Shown: in pieces, positions 8,862 through 16,925 of the stretch | Layout: the number at the start of each line of letters is the position of its first letter | How positions within the stretch are numbered: the stretch's first letter is position 1 | NCBI RefSeq assembly: GCF_000067165.1 | Contig: NC_010162.1 | Span: 1,922,001-1,986,000 of the forward strand | Source of the DNA: Sorangium cellulosum So ce56 | GTDB taxonomy: Bacteria; Myxococcota_A; Polyangia; Polyangiales; Polyangiaceae | DNA length: 64,000 nt | Direction: 5' to 3' | Position numbers and translations under genes: made by a program | Notes under the pieces: generated by a model | The model's database searches: none | Told to the model about the DNA's origin: nothing | What the model saw: the letters and a program-made list of their open reading frames with translations, nothing else

Positions 8862-10070
8862 ATGAACGAGACCAGGGCCAAGGAGCAGCAGGACGCGCTC
8901 AGCGCGCGAACCCAGAGGATGCTCGACGCGGCGCCGGCGATCCTGTGTGTCGTGGGCCTCGACGAGCGGCGGCTCATCGCGCACAACGCTGCCCTCGCCC
9001 GCTCGCTGGGCTGTACGGACGAAGAGCTCTCGATACGCGGCGTCGATGCGCTCCTGGGTCGGATCCACCCGGACGACATGGCCGGCCTCGCCGCGAGCGC
9101 GGAGCGGCTGAAGGGGGCGCGGGACGGCGAGGTGATCGAGGGCGAGCTCCGGGCGCGAGGCCGCGAGGGAGACGAGCGCATCTTCGCGGTGCGCGCGGAG
9201 GTCTTCGCGCGCAGCGAGGATGGCGGTGCGCGCGAGATCTTCTTGTCGGCCGAGGACGTGACAGAGCGAAAGCGCCGCGAGCAGCGCCTCCACAGGAGCG
9301 AGGCGCTGCTCGCGACGTTCTGTGATCACGCGCCGATCCTCATGTATGCAAAGGACGGGGAAGGCGCCTTTCTCCTGGTGAGCCGCTCGGTGGAGACGCT
9401 CGTCGGGGCGACCCCGGGCAGCATGCTTGGAAAGACCGACAGCGACTTCTTTCCAGCGGAAGTTGCGTCTATTTACAAAGACGTCGACGACCTGGTGCGC
9501 AGGAACGGCGCCCCGCTCGAGGCCGAGGATCCCGTCCCTGACGCCCGAGGCGAGAAGACGTTCTATTCGATCAAGTTCCCTGTCTGGGGTGAGGGCATCC
9601 CGGAGGGCGCGGTCGCCGGTATCTCTGTCGACATCACGCGGGTCAAGGCGGCGGAGCGCGAGCGGGAGGCGGCGCGGGACGAGCTGATCGCGGCGCAGCA
9701 GGACACGATACGTGAGCTGGTGACGCCGCTGTTGCCGATCGCCGAGGGGGTGCTCGTGATGCCGCTCATCGGCTTCTTCGACGGCGCGCGGGCGAGCCGG
9801 ATCATCGAGACGCTGCTGGAGGGGGTGGAGAGGCACTCGGCCCGCATCGCGATCATCGATATCACCGGGGTCAAGGCGGTGGACGTCCAGGTGGCCGAGA
9901 TGCTCGTGCACGCCGCGCGCGCGGTCGGGCTGCTCGGCGCGCAGGTGGTGCTCACCGGCATCCAGCCGGCGATCGCGCAGACGCTCATCGAGCTCGACGT
10001 CGACCTGCGGGGCCTGGTCACGGCGGGGACGCTGCGGAGCGGCATCGCGTACGCGCTGAAGCGAACGTGA
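8862..10070 (+). CDS. PAS-PAS-STAS signalling protein (RsbR-like), copy 2
   Basis: A 402-residue paralogue of the gene at 6124 with the same order of PAS (about 15-140), PAS (150-270) and STAS (290-395). Both STAS phospho-acceptor threonines (DITGV, LTGIQ) are kept. The STAS half is almost identical in DNA to copy 1 (seven differences over 348 bp, 6996-7343 against the matching part here), while the first PAS domains have clearly diverged. The ATG at 8862 was chosen because MNET is shared with copy 1 and an AGGAGAG lies upstream; a longer frame begins at a GTG at 8781 without a ribosome site. The two proteins should sense different signals through PAS but offer the same STAS surface. Confidence 0.87.
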   Translation: MNETRAKEQQDALSARTQRMLDAAPAILCVVGLDERRLIAHNAALARSLGCTDEELSIRGVDALLGRIHPDDMAGLAASAERLKGARDGEVIEGELRARGREGDERIFAVRAEVFARSEDGGAREIFLSAEDVTERKRREQRLHRSEALLATFCDHAPILMYAKDGEGAFLLVSRSVETLVGATPGSMLGKTDSDFFPAEVASIYKDVDDLVRRNGAPLEAEDPVPDARGEKTFYSIKFPVWGEGIPEGAVAGISVDITRVKAAEREREAARDELIAAQQDTIRELVTPLLPIAEGVLVMPLIGFFDGARASRIIETLLEGVERHSARIAIIDITGVKAVDVQVAEMLVHAARAVGLLGAQVVLTGIQPAIAQTLIELDVDLRGLVTAGTLRSGIAYALKRT

Positions 10071-10166
10071 CAGCTCGGCGCCCCGCGCCACCAGGCGCTT
10101 CGCCCCGCTGCGCGGGCGCCTCCGGCGGGCGAGATCCGCGCTGCGCGCGAACCGCGCCGCGCGGCC

Positions 10167-10216
10167 GACGCGTCGGATTTTGTTGACGCGTCGGAGAATT
10201 CCGACATATTGAGGAC
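10167..10216 (+). promoter_or_regulatory. Promoter and operator of the ArsR gene
   Basis: The hexamer TTGACG (10183-10188) and ATATTG or CATATT (10205-10211) make a sigma70-type promoter with a 16-17 bp spacer, ending only 6 bp before the ATG. Two direct copies of GACGCGTCGGA (10167-10177 and 10185-10195), each containing the palindrome ACGCGT, overlap the -35 region with an 18 bp pitch and are the probable autoregulatory operator. Confidence 0.6.
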
Positions 10217-10534
10217 ATGGCTGAAGTCGACGTGTTCTCGGCGCTCGCCAACCCGGTGCGGCGCGAGATCCTGATGCAGCTCCGCATGGGACCTCGCGCC
10301 GTGAACGACCTCGCGCGTGGCTTCGACCTGGGCCGCCCCGCGGTGTCCGAGCACCTGCAGGTGCTCCGCAAAGCGCGCCTCGTGCGCGAGGAGCCGCGCG
10401 GGCGCGAGCGCTACTACCACCTCGATCCGCGCCCGCTGAGCGAGGTCGACGAATGGCTCACCACGTTCACCCGGTACTGGAAGACGCGCCTCGCCGCCCT
10501 CGAAGATCTCCTCAACGAAGAAGGAAAAAAATGA
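10217..10534 (+). CDS. ArsR-family transcriptional repressor
   Basis: A 105-residue winged-helix protein with the ArsR layout: FSALANPVRREILMQL, recognition helix region RPAVSEHLQVLRKARLV and beta wing EEPRGRERYYHLDPRPL, followed by a dimerisation helix. No Cys pair for metal sensing is present, so it belongs to the non-metal branch that is typically paired with an AHSA1/SRPBCC gene, as here (ATGA overlap with the next gene). The promoter lies so close that transcription should start at or near the ATG; translation may be leaderless. Confidence 0.9.
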   Translation: MAEVDVFSALANPVRREILMQLRMGPRAVNDLARGFDLGRPAVSEHLQVLRKARLVREEPRGRERYYHLDPRPLSEVDEWLTTFTRYWKTRLAALEDLLNEEGKK

Positions 10535-10929
10535 ACGCTCCCGCAGTCATCCACCTCGAACATCGTTATTCAGCGCCTCCGTCCGCCGTCTGGCGGGCGC
10601 TCACGGATCCGGAGCTGCACGCGCGCTGGTGGGCTCCGGGCGACGTCAGAGCCGTCGTTGGACACCGCTTCGAGCTCGACATGGGGCCCTGGGGCAAGCA
10701 GGCCTGCGAGGTGCTCGCCGTCGAAGCGGAGCGGCTCCTCTCGTACCGCTTCGCCATCGGCAAGCTCGACACGATCATCACCTGGCGCCTCACGCCCGAA
10801 GGCGCGGGCACGCTCCTCACGCTCACGCACGAGGGCTTCAACCTCGACTCGGCGAGCGGCAAGAGCGCGTTCGAAGGCATGAAGCCCGGGTGGCCCAAGG
10901 TGCTGGAGAGGCTCGGAACGACGCTCTGA
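10531..10929 (+). CDS. AHSA1/SRPBCC-domain protein
   Basis: A 132-residue protein of the START-like AHSA1 family: HRYSAPPSAVWRALTDPEL, the WWAPGDVRA motif and a C-terminal helix GWPKVLERL. These proteins form a hydrophobic ligand cavity; their ligands are mostly unknown. The ATG lies inside the ArsR stop region (ATGA) with AAGGAAAA in front, so it is translationally coupled to the repressor. The pair forms a common two-gene operon; the SRPBCC protein may bind the inducer or deal with its target compound, but that is inference. Confidence 0.85.
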   Translation: MNAPAVIHLEHRYSAPPSAVWRALTDPELHARWWAPGDVRAVVGHRFELDMGPWGKQACEVLAVEAERLLSYRFAIGKLDTIITWRLTPEGAGTLLTLTHEGFNLDSASGKSAFEGMKPGWPKVLERLGTTL

Positions 10930-11068
10930 GCCTCGGCTTGGGCACCTCCACGTGCCGTGACGGCAGCGAGCCAGGTGAGAATCGTGGACGGGCCGCGAAA
11001 GGACGTGCGCTCCCGAGGAGCTCCCGCCGACCTACCCGTCGTTCCAGCTGGCCGCGCCGGTCGGCGCG

Positions 11069-12409
11069 TCATTGCAGCGTGCAGATGAGCCGCTGGCCGC
11101 GCACGGCGTAGGCACCGTCGCGCTGCTCGATCCAGGCGACGAGCAGCTTCACGCCGAGCTGCGCGACGGTCGAGCCGAGGATCTGCGCGCTGCTGCCGTC
11201 CGGAAGGGCGAAGACAGGCTGGTTGGGGAGCACGTTCTCCCCTGTTCGCGTGAACCAGCCCAGGCTCACGCTCTTTCCAGGGGGCGGCACCAGCGTCAGA
11301 TACACGTTTTCGCCGTCGCTCGCGACGGGGCCCGGGGGGTTGTACTGGTTCACGTTCTGGAGCTTGAAGACAGGGACAAAGCCGGGCGGGGGAACCTGTC
11401 CGAGCGACAGGAAGTCCCTTACGACGCCTACCTCCGCCGAGAGGGCGAGCCTCGGCGGAGGGACGAGGTGCACGATCAACAGCGTGACGCCATCGCCCTC
11501 GGGCAGCGGGAACGCCCCGAAGAATGACTCCACCTCGTCGGGAGACGGGCTGAACTGGATCTGGTGCGCCACGCCGAGATCGGCGCGAGAGGCGCCCGTT
11601 CTGAAGAACGCTTCTCCGGTCGCCTTGTCATCCAACAAGAGGAGGTGCTGGCCGTTCGTGACGGTGTAGTAGTGAACGTTGAGCGAGGCATCGGTACGTG
11701 GGCCCTGGGCCACCAGGGTCGGCGCAGGCTCGGCCGAGCCACCCACGACGAGCGCTCGCGTCGAGCCGCCCGGCGCCGCGCAGGTCGCCGCGTAAAGGGT
11801 GTTATCGCCCGCCTGGACGAACGCCATGGACGCTGCCACATTGGGGCTCGAACACTCCGGTGCGAGCGCGGGAAACCGCTGGAACGTCCCCTCGGACGAC
11901 ACGCCGTCGGCGGTCGTGGGGAAGACGAGCTGCCCGATCTCGTACCCCACCCTGCCCTGGAGGATGACTTGCCCTCCCGATTCGCGGCCGGTGACGAACG
12001 CCGCGCCGTCGGTGAAGGGGAACTCCGCCTTCGACCCGGCTGGCTCCCCGAGCTCGTGCACCGTCCCGATCACGAGGCGGCTGGCCGTCTTGTCGATAAT
12101 CGAGGCAAATACGCGATCGGGTCCGCTTGCCAGCACGAGCGAGGAGGTGTCGATCTCATGGCCGCGGAGGTCGTCGTACGTGAGGATGTCGAACGGCTCG
12201 AGGTCGAGCGCGCACTTCGCCTCGGCCGGCCTGCAGACGCCGTCCTGGCAGACGCCGCTCGGGCACTCGAAAGAAGCGCCGCACGCCTGGCCGCCGTCGC
12301 CTCCTTGGTTCAGCTCCGCGTCGGCGCGCACGCCCGCGATGATCTGGCAGCCGGCGGCGAGCAATGCTCCGCCGACGATGACGAGCCTCCATGGTCGCAT
12401 CTCTCGCAT
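11069..12409 (-). CDS. Lipoprotein with Cys-rich N-terminus
   Basis: A 446-residue protein. A signal peptide ends in lipobox ALLAAGC (Cys about 21). The N-terminal part has a Cys-rich motif (CGASFECPSGVCQDGVC) known from many myxobacterial exported proteins; the remainder is a long beta-rich domain with phrases such as YTVTNGQHLLLLDDKATG that could form a propeller-like fold, but no family is recognised. The ATG at 12409 lies 1 bp after the stop of the TPR protein gene, so translation is coupled; a second ATG at 12400 is possible. It is the last gene of a kinase-led operon. Confidence 0.75.
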   Translation of the reverse strand: MREMRPWRLVIVGGALLAAGCQIIAGVRADAELNQGGDGGQACGASFECPSGVCQDGVCRPAEAKCALDLEPFDILTYDDLRGHEIDTSSLVLASGPDRVFASIIDKTASRLVIGTVHELGEPAGSKAEFPFTDGAAFVTGRESGGQVILQGRVGYEIGQLVFPTTADGVSSEGTFQRFPALAPECSSPNVAASMAFVQAGDNTLYAATCAAPGGSTRALVVGGSAEPAPTLVAQGPRTDASLNVHYYTVTNGQHLLLLDDKATGEAFFRTGASRADLGVAHQIQFSPSPDEVESFFGAFPLPEGDGVTLLIVHLVPPPRLALSAEVGVVRDFLSLGQVPPPGFVPVFKLQNVNQYNPPGPVASDGENVYLTLVPPPGKSVSLGWFTRTGENVLPNQPVFALPDGSSAQILGSTVAQLGVKLLVAWIEQRDGAYAVRGQRLICTLQ

Positions 12410-12410
12410 C

Positions 12411-13430
12411 TCAAAAGCTACCTCGCAACGACAGCCCCGCTGCTCCCGCCCGGGCCGGAGGCACAAGGCGCACCTCCAGCGCCGTCGCCGGCGCGGCGTC
12501 GCTCGATGGCGCGGTCAGGAACACGACCAGGCCTGTGATGAGGGCCGCGCCTCCCGCCGCGAACGCCACATTGGAGATGTTGGCCGTCGTGTTGGCGTCC
12601 TGATGGAGCTTGACCCCCTCGGCGTCACAACGGGGAGGGTCGTCGTCGGTACACCCGTGCTGGTTGCGCGCCTCGCCCATCTTCGAGAGCGTCTCGACAC
12701 CGAACACAGCGCCTACCGCGATCCCCGCCAAGCTCACCCCGCCCAGCACGAGCCCAACGGTCCGCTGCGCGCTCCACGAGCTCGCCGCGGGCGCGGCGCT
12801 CGTGACCGCAGGCGCGGGGGCTCCCGGCCCTTCCGCGGGCGCGTCCTCGAGCAGAGGGACACGCACCGTCCTCTGCCCTGGCTTCGGCTCGACGACCACC
12901 TTCGTGCTCCATGCCTTTTTGCCAGGCGCCACCGCCGCGATGGCATGCTCGCCCGGATTGACCGGGATCGCCGAGCCGAACATCGCCGCATCGAGCGGCT
13001 TCGCGTTGCGCCGCACCTCGAGCCCCTCGACCCGGGCCTCCGGCGCCACCTCGATGACGAGCCTCGAGAGCTGCGGCTCGAGGAGGCCCGCCCGCCGCCC
13101 CGCTTCCTTCGAGCGCCGCCCATCGCCCGCTTTGCGGGCCATCGCTTCGGCGTCGTTGAAGGTCACCCAGGCGCTCGCCGTCTCGCCATTGAGCTCATAG
13201 CAATCCGCCAGGGCGAGCAGCGTCCCGGCCATTGGGTCGAGCTTCTGGCTGGCGACGAGCTTCGAGCACCCCAGAGCGTAGCTGCCCTGCTTGACGAGCT
13301 CGCGCCCCTCGCGGAAGAGCACATCGGCGGCCGCCCGGTCCTCGGCGGTCGGGTCCGCGAGCGCGCGCGGCGCGAGCGATAACGATAGAATCAGCGCGCT
13401 TGCCGCGATGATGCTGCGCTTCACACGCAT
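12411..13430 (-). CDS. TPR/PEGA-like exported protein with C-terminal membrane helices
   Basis: A 339-residue protein of a type common in Sorangium-like genomes. A signal peptide (ending PRALADP) is followed by a TPR-like helical part (LFREGRELVKQGSYALGCSK, LLALADCYELNGETASAW), a beta domain resembling PEGA (RLVIEVAPEARVEGLEVRRN, NPGEHAIAAVAPGKKAW), a Pro/Ala linker and two C-terminal hydrophobic segments. The start at 13430 is chosen because a promoter with TATAAT sits at 13456-13461 and overlaps an upstream in-frame ATG. It is translationally coupled to the lipoprotein downstream and lies after the Ser/Thr kinase gene, which suggests a shared envelope function. Confidence 0.75.
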   Translation of the reverse strand: MRVKRSIIAASALILSLSLAPRALADPTAEDRAAADVLFREGRELVKQGSYALGCSKLVASQKLDPMAGTLLALADCYELNGETASAWVTFNDAEAMARKAGDGRRSKEAGRRAGLLEPQLSRLVIEVAPEARVEGLEVRRNAKPLDAAMFGSAIPVNPGEHAIAAVAPGKKAWSTKVVVEPKPGQRTVRVPLLEDAPAEGPGAPAPAVTSAAPAASSWSAQRTVGLVLGGVSLAGIAVGAVFGVETLSKMGEARNQHGCTDDDPPRCDAEGVKLHQDANTTANISNVAFAAGGAALITGLVVFLTAPSSDAAPATALEVRLVPPARAGAAGLSLRGSF

Positions 13431-13455
13431 CGGTCCTGGGCCACGCACCGATCCC

Positions 13456-13484
13456 ATTATATCGGCACGCCTCGCCGTTGTCCC
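13456..13484 (-). promoter_or_regulatory. Sigma70-type promoter
   Basis: On the minus strand GGGACA (13479-13484), a 17 bp spacer and a perfect TATAAT (13456-13461) lie just after the kinase stop. The start point would be near 13449, giving a leader of about 20 bases to the ATG at 13430. This separates transcription of the TPR protein and lipoprotein from the kinase gene. Confidence 0.6.
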
Positions 13485-13488
13485 AGGG

Positions 13489-14949
13489 TTAGCGACGCTC
13501 GTCGTACGAGAACGCCGGCTCAGGCTTCGGGGCAAGAAGGTCCTTGGCCGGCGGCTTCGCCCGCGGGGAGGGCTTCGTCGCCTTCCGCGTGGCCGTCGCC
13601 GTCGGCGAAGACGAGGTGGGCTCCGCCTGCGCTGTTGCGCTCGCGGCGGGAGAGGCGGGCGCGGAGGGGGGAGCCTGGGGGTCAACGGGCGCGGAGGGGG
13701 CGGCGCTCGGCGCGCCGGAAGAGGCAGCGGGCCGGTCTGTCGGCGCCGGGGATCGCGCCCGCTCCTGCCCCCCCCCATCCTGCCCCCCCCAGGCGATCAC
13801 CGCCACCGCAGCGCCCGCGAAGAACGCCCCGCCGAGGAGCAGGGGAGCCCGATAGCGCGGCTTCGACATCAGCACAACGAAGGGCGATAAGGCTCTGTGG
13901 GGCCAGGACGCGGCGGGCGCTGCTTCCGCCATGGCATCCGGCGGGCGCGGCGCGATCGACCTTGCTGCGCCGTCGCTGGCCGGCGGCGAGGAGGCTTCCA
14001 CGCGGCGCGGCTCCGGCGTGTCTTTGCCTCCCGGCGAAGACGACCGCGACATGGAGAGCACCCGCGAGACCCGCTCCGGATAGCTCGGCGCTCGCGCGGG
14101 CGCGTGAGGCGCGAGGGCGCCGGCGAACGCTGCGACGTCGCTCCAGCGCTGCTCGCGATCGTGCATCAAACAACGCTGGATCACCGCGTCGATCTCCGGC
14201 GGCACGTCGCTCCGGCGCTCGTGGAGCGGCGTGGGCTTGGCCGCGAGCATGCGCCAATAGAACTCCGCCATGGTCTCCGCGTGAAATGGCGTCTGCCCGG
14301 CGATGAGCTCGTACAAGAGGACGCCGAGCGCCCAGACGTCGCTGCGCGCGTCGACATCCTTCGGCGAGCTCATCTGCTCGGGCGACATGTAGTAGGGGGT
14401 GCCGAGCTGCTGGTCGTCGTCTGTGAGGGCGAGATCCGCGCCGCTGATCTTCGAGATCCCGAAGTCGAGGACCTTGATGCACGGCGCGCCGCTGACGTCC
14501 TGCGTGACGAAGAGGTTCGCCGGTTTGAGGTCGCGGTGCACGATCCCGGCGGCGTGCGCCTCGCCGACGGCTTCACACGTCTGAAGAACGTACTCCACGG
14601 CGTCGTCGAGCGAGAGACACCCACTCTCCTTGAGCAGCGCGGCGAGATCACGCCCTTCGAGGAATTCCATGACGATGTACGGCGCGCCGCTCTCGAGGGT
14701 GCCGACGTCGAACACGCGGGCGACGTGCTGGCTGCGCAGCCGCACCGCCGCGCGCGCCTCGCGCAAGAAGCGCGCGCGCGCGTCGGCCGTGACATGCTGG
14801 GCCGAGCGCATGAACTTGATGGCGACGCGCTGGCCGAGCTCGACGTGGACCGCCGCGACGACGACCCCCACCGCCCCCGCGCCGAGCAGACGCTCCACGC
14901 GGTACTTGCCCGCCACGACGTCGCCGGGCCGGACCGGGGCTTCGATCAT
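13489..14949 (-). CDS. Membrane-bound Hanks-type Ser/Thr protein kinase
   Basis: A 486-residue protein. The kinase domain (about 15-285) has every key motif: Gly loop LLGAGAVGVV, ATP-binding K45 in AIKF, catalytic HRDLKPANL (D140), DFG at 162-164 and activation segment GTPYYMSPEQ. A Pro/Ser-rich linker leads to one membrane helix (about 350-370, LLLGGAFFAGAAVAVIAW), and the outer part is a Pro/Ala/Ser-rich tail without a folded sensor domain, ending PEPAFSYDERR. Such kinases are abundant in myxobacteria. It is followed by the TPR and lipoprotein genes on the same strand; these may be partners, though a separate promoter lies between. Confidence 0.93.
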   Translation of the reverse strand: MIEAPVRPGDVVAGKYRVERLLGAGAVGVVVAAVHVELGQRVAIKFMRSAQHVTADARARFLREARAAVRLRSQHVARVFDVGTLESGAPYIVMEFLEGRDLAALLKESGCLSLDDAVEYVLQTCEAVGEAHAAGIVHRDLKPANLFVTQDVSGAPCIKVLDFGISKISGADLALTDDDQQLGTPYYMSPEQMSSPKDVDARSDVWALGVLLYELIAGQTPFHAETMAEFYWRMLAAKPTPLHERRSDVPPEIDAVIQRCLMHDREQRWSDVAAFAGALAPHAPARAPSYPERVSRVLSMSRSSSPGGKDTPEPRRVEASSPPASDGAARSIAPRPPDAMAEAAPAASWPHRALSPFVVLMSKPRYRAPLLLGGAFFAGAAVAVIAWGGQDGGGQERARSPAPTDRPAASSGAPSAAPSAPVDPQAPPSAPASPAASATAQAEPTSSSPTATATRKATKPSPRAKPPAKDLLAPKPEPAFSYDERR

Positions 14950-15162
14950 GGCTTGCCATGAGGTCTCAGCCGCTTCGGGAGGTCAAGCGTCGCTTGATGG
15001 GCTCGCGCGGGCCGGCGAGATCACGAGAGCGTCGTAGTGAACCCACCCGCTCAGGCCGAACACGATGAGGGCAAGCGCGCTCATCGTGCCGCGTCCTGAA
15101 ACGCCCACGTCGCGCGCGGGAGGCCCGTCATGGCCGCCTGGGCAGCCGTTGATTGGACATCT

Positions 15163-16062
15163 TCATGCTACCCCGCGCGCGTAGCGACCCGGAGGCTGGC
15201 CCACGTGCCGGCTGAACGCGGTGCTGAAGGTGCTCGCCGAGCCGTAGCCGACGCGCTCCGCGACCTCGGCGATCCCGAGATCGTGGCGGCGGAGCAGATC
15301 CCTCGCGACGGCCATGCGCCAGGCGAGCAGGTATTCCATGGGCGGCAGGCCCACGGTGCGGGTGAAGCGCTCGAAGAACGCCGAGCGTGAGAGGGCCGCG
15401 GTCCTGGCGAGCTGGGCGACCGTCCACGAGCGCGCGAGCTGGGCGTGCATGTGCCGTATCGCCGGCGCGAGCCGCGGATCGGCCAGCCCGCGCAGGAGCC
15501 CCGGAGGCGCGTCTTCCGCCGAGCTCGACCGCAGCGCCTCGATGAGCAGCACCTCCACGAGCCGCGTGAGCACGAGGTCGCGCCCCGATCGCTGCTCGTT
15601 GGATTCGTCGCCCACGAGCCGCACAAGCACCGAGAGGCGCTCGACGCCGCGCACGTGCAACACCGCTGGCAGCAGCGACACGAACAGCGCCGCGTCAGGC
15701 GAGTCGAAGAGGAAGTAGCCGCCGAGCAGCCGCACGTCCGGGCGCCCACCGCGCGTGCCGTGGCGGACCTCGCCCGTCGGCGCGGGCGTCACCTTCGGGT
15801 CGATGCGCTCTGGCCTCACCGGCTCGAAGCCCGACAGCGTGAACCCCGGCGTCGCCGGCAGGAGCACGAAGTCGCCCGCCTCGAGCGTCAGGGCGCGCTC
15901 GCCGTCGACGGCGAGACGACAGCTGCCCTCCAGCACCGCGCAGAAGCTCGGCTGGCCGAAGTCCGCGTAGCGGACCCCCCAGCGACCGGCGCCGCTGATG
16001 CGCTTCGAGAACACGGCGCGCGGCTGGAGCAGCGCGATGACCTCCGAGAGCGGGTCGTTCAT
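15163..16062 (-). CDS. AraC-family regulator with cupin-type N-domain
   Basis: A 299-residue regulator. The N-terminal cupin domain (AraC_binding_2/cupin_6 type, about 10-190, with FGQPSFCAVLEGSCRLAVDG and LEAGDFVLLPATPGF) should bind a ligand; the C-terminal part has two AraC helix-turn-helix motifs (TVAQLARTAALSRSAFFERF and GIAEVAERVGYGSASTFSTA). It is transcribed away from an SDR gene, and the 73 bp between them carry a perfect inverted repeat (16091-16103). This layout strongly suggests that it controls the SDR gene. Confidence 0.9.
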   Translation of the reverse strand: MNDPLSEVIALLQPRAVFSKRISGAGRWGVRYADFGQPSFCAVLEGSCRLAVDGERALTLEAGDFVLLPATPGFTLSGFEPVRPERIDPKVTPAPTGEVRHGTRGGRPDVRLLGGYFLFDSPDAALFVSLLPAVLHVRGVERLSVLVRLVGDESNEQRSGRDLVLTRLVEVLLIEALRSSSAEDAPPGLLRGLADPRLAPAIRHMHAQLARSWTVAQLARTAALSRSAFFERFTRTVGLPPMEYLLAWRMAVARDLLRRHDLGIAEVAERVGYGSASTFSTAFSRHVGQPPGRYARGVA

Positions 16063-16087
16063 GTCCGGACTCTAGCAAATGAAACGT

Positions 16088-16110
16088 GGACTACCAATGG
16101 TAGATAGTCC
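16088..16110. promoter_or_regulatory. Probable operator between AraC regulator and SDR
   Basis: CTACCAATGGTAG (16091-16103) is a perfect 6 bp inverted repeat around one base, and the outer bases GGA/TCC partly extend it. It is the only clear symmetric site in the divergent gap. AraC proteins more often use direct repeats, so the binding protein is inferred. Confidence 0.5.
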
Positions 16111-16135
16111 AGCGCGCCGTCGCTATCTTCCCCTC

Positions 16136-16879
16136 ATGAACACTGTGCTCATCACGGGTTGCTCCTCTGGATATGGACTCGAGACCGCGCGCCACTTCCA
16201 CGCGCAGGGCTGGAACGTCGTCGCCACCATGCGGACGCCGCGCGAGGACGTGCTGCCTCGGTCGGACCGGATGCGCGTGATCGCGCTCGACGTGACGAAG
16301 CCCGAGAGCATCGCGGCCGCGCTCGAGGCGAGCGGGCCCATCGACGTTCTCGTGAACAACGCCGGCATCGGGCTCATGGGCACCTTCGAGGCCACGCCGA
16401 TGACCACGGTGCGCGAGGTGTTCGAGACCAACACGTTTGGCGTGATGGCGATGACGCAGGCCGTGCTGCCCCAGCTCCGCGCGCGGCGATCGGGCGTGGT
16501 GGTGAACGTGACGTCGAGCGCGACGCTCGCGCCGATGCCGCTGGTCGCGGTGTACACCGCGAGCAAGATGGCCATCGAAGGGTTCACCGCGTCGCTCGCG
16601 TTCGAGCTCGAGGCCTTCGGCGTGCGCGTGAAGCTCGTCGAGCCGGGCTACGGCCCGACGACGCGCTTCACGAGCAACGGGGGACCCCGCATGGAAGGCC
16701 TGATCCCCGACGCCTATGCGCCTCTCGCGCAGCGCATCTTCGCCTCCTTCGGGCAGCCGGCGCTGGTGACGAGCGAGTCCGACGTGGCCGAAGGGGTGTG
16801 GCGCGCGGCGAACGACGCGTCAGGGCAGCTCCGCTTCCCGGCCGGTCCCGACGCGGTGGCGCTGGCTGGGGCCAGATGA
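16136..16879 (+). CDS. Short-chain dehydrogenase/reductase (classical SDR)
   Basis: A 247-residue NAD(P)-dependent oxidoreductase. The cofactor motif TGCSSGYG lies at the N-terminus, followed by NNAG, the catalytic Ser region NVTSSA and the YTASK catalytic Tyr/Lys; PGYGPT replaces the more usual PGxxxT. The Arg after the second strand (MRTP) favours NADP(H). The ATG at 16136 is chosen because the nucleotide-binding strand begins directly after it; a longer frame from 16079 would run through the operator. The substrate is unknown. It is divergent from the AraC regulator, its likely controller. Confidence 0.9.
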   Translation: MNTVLITGCSSGYGLETARHFHAQGWNVVATMRTPREDVLPRSDRMRVIALDVTKPESIAAALEASGPIDVLVNNAGIGLMGTFEATPMTTVREVFETNTFGVMAMTQAVLPQLRARRSGVVVNVTSSATLAPMPLVAVYTASKMAIEGFTASLAFELEAFGVRVKLVEPGYGPTTRFTSNGGPRMEGLIPDAYAPLAQRIFASFGQPALVTSESDVAEGVWRAANDASGQLRFPAGPDAVALAGAR

Positions 16880-16925
16880 GCGACAACGCGGTGTCGGGGT
16901 CGCGATCGACGGGAACGATGGAGAT

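Noticed and set aside
10092..10118. GC-rich hairpin after PAS-STAS 2 as terminator
   Set aside because: A stem can be drawn, but there is no T-tract, and such stems are common by chance at this GC content.
13431..13778. N-terminal extension of the TPR/PEGA-like protein upstream of 13430
   Set aside because: The extension is Arg/Pro-rich, overlaps the kinase gene and covers a good promoter.
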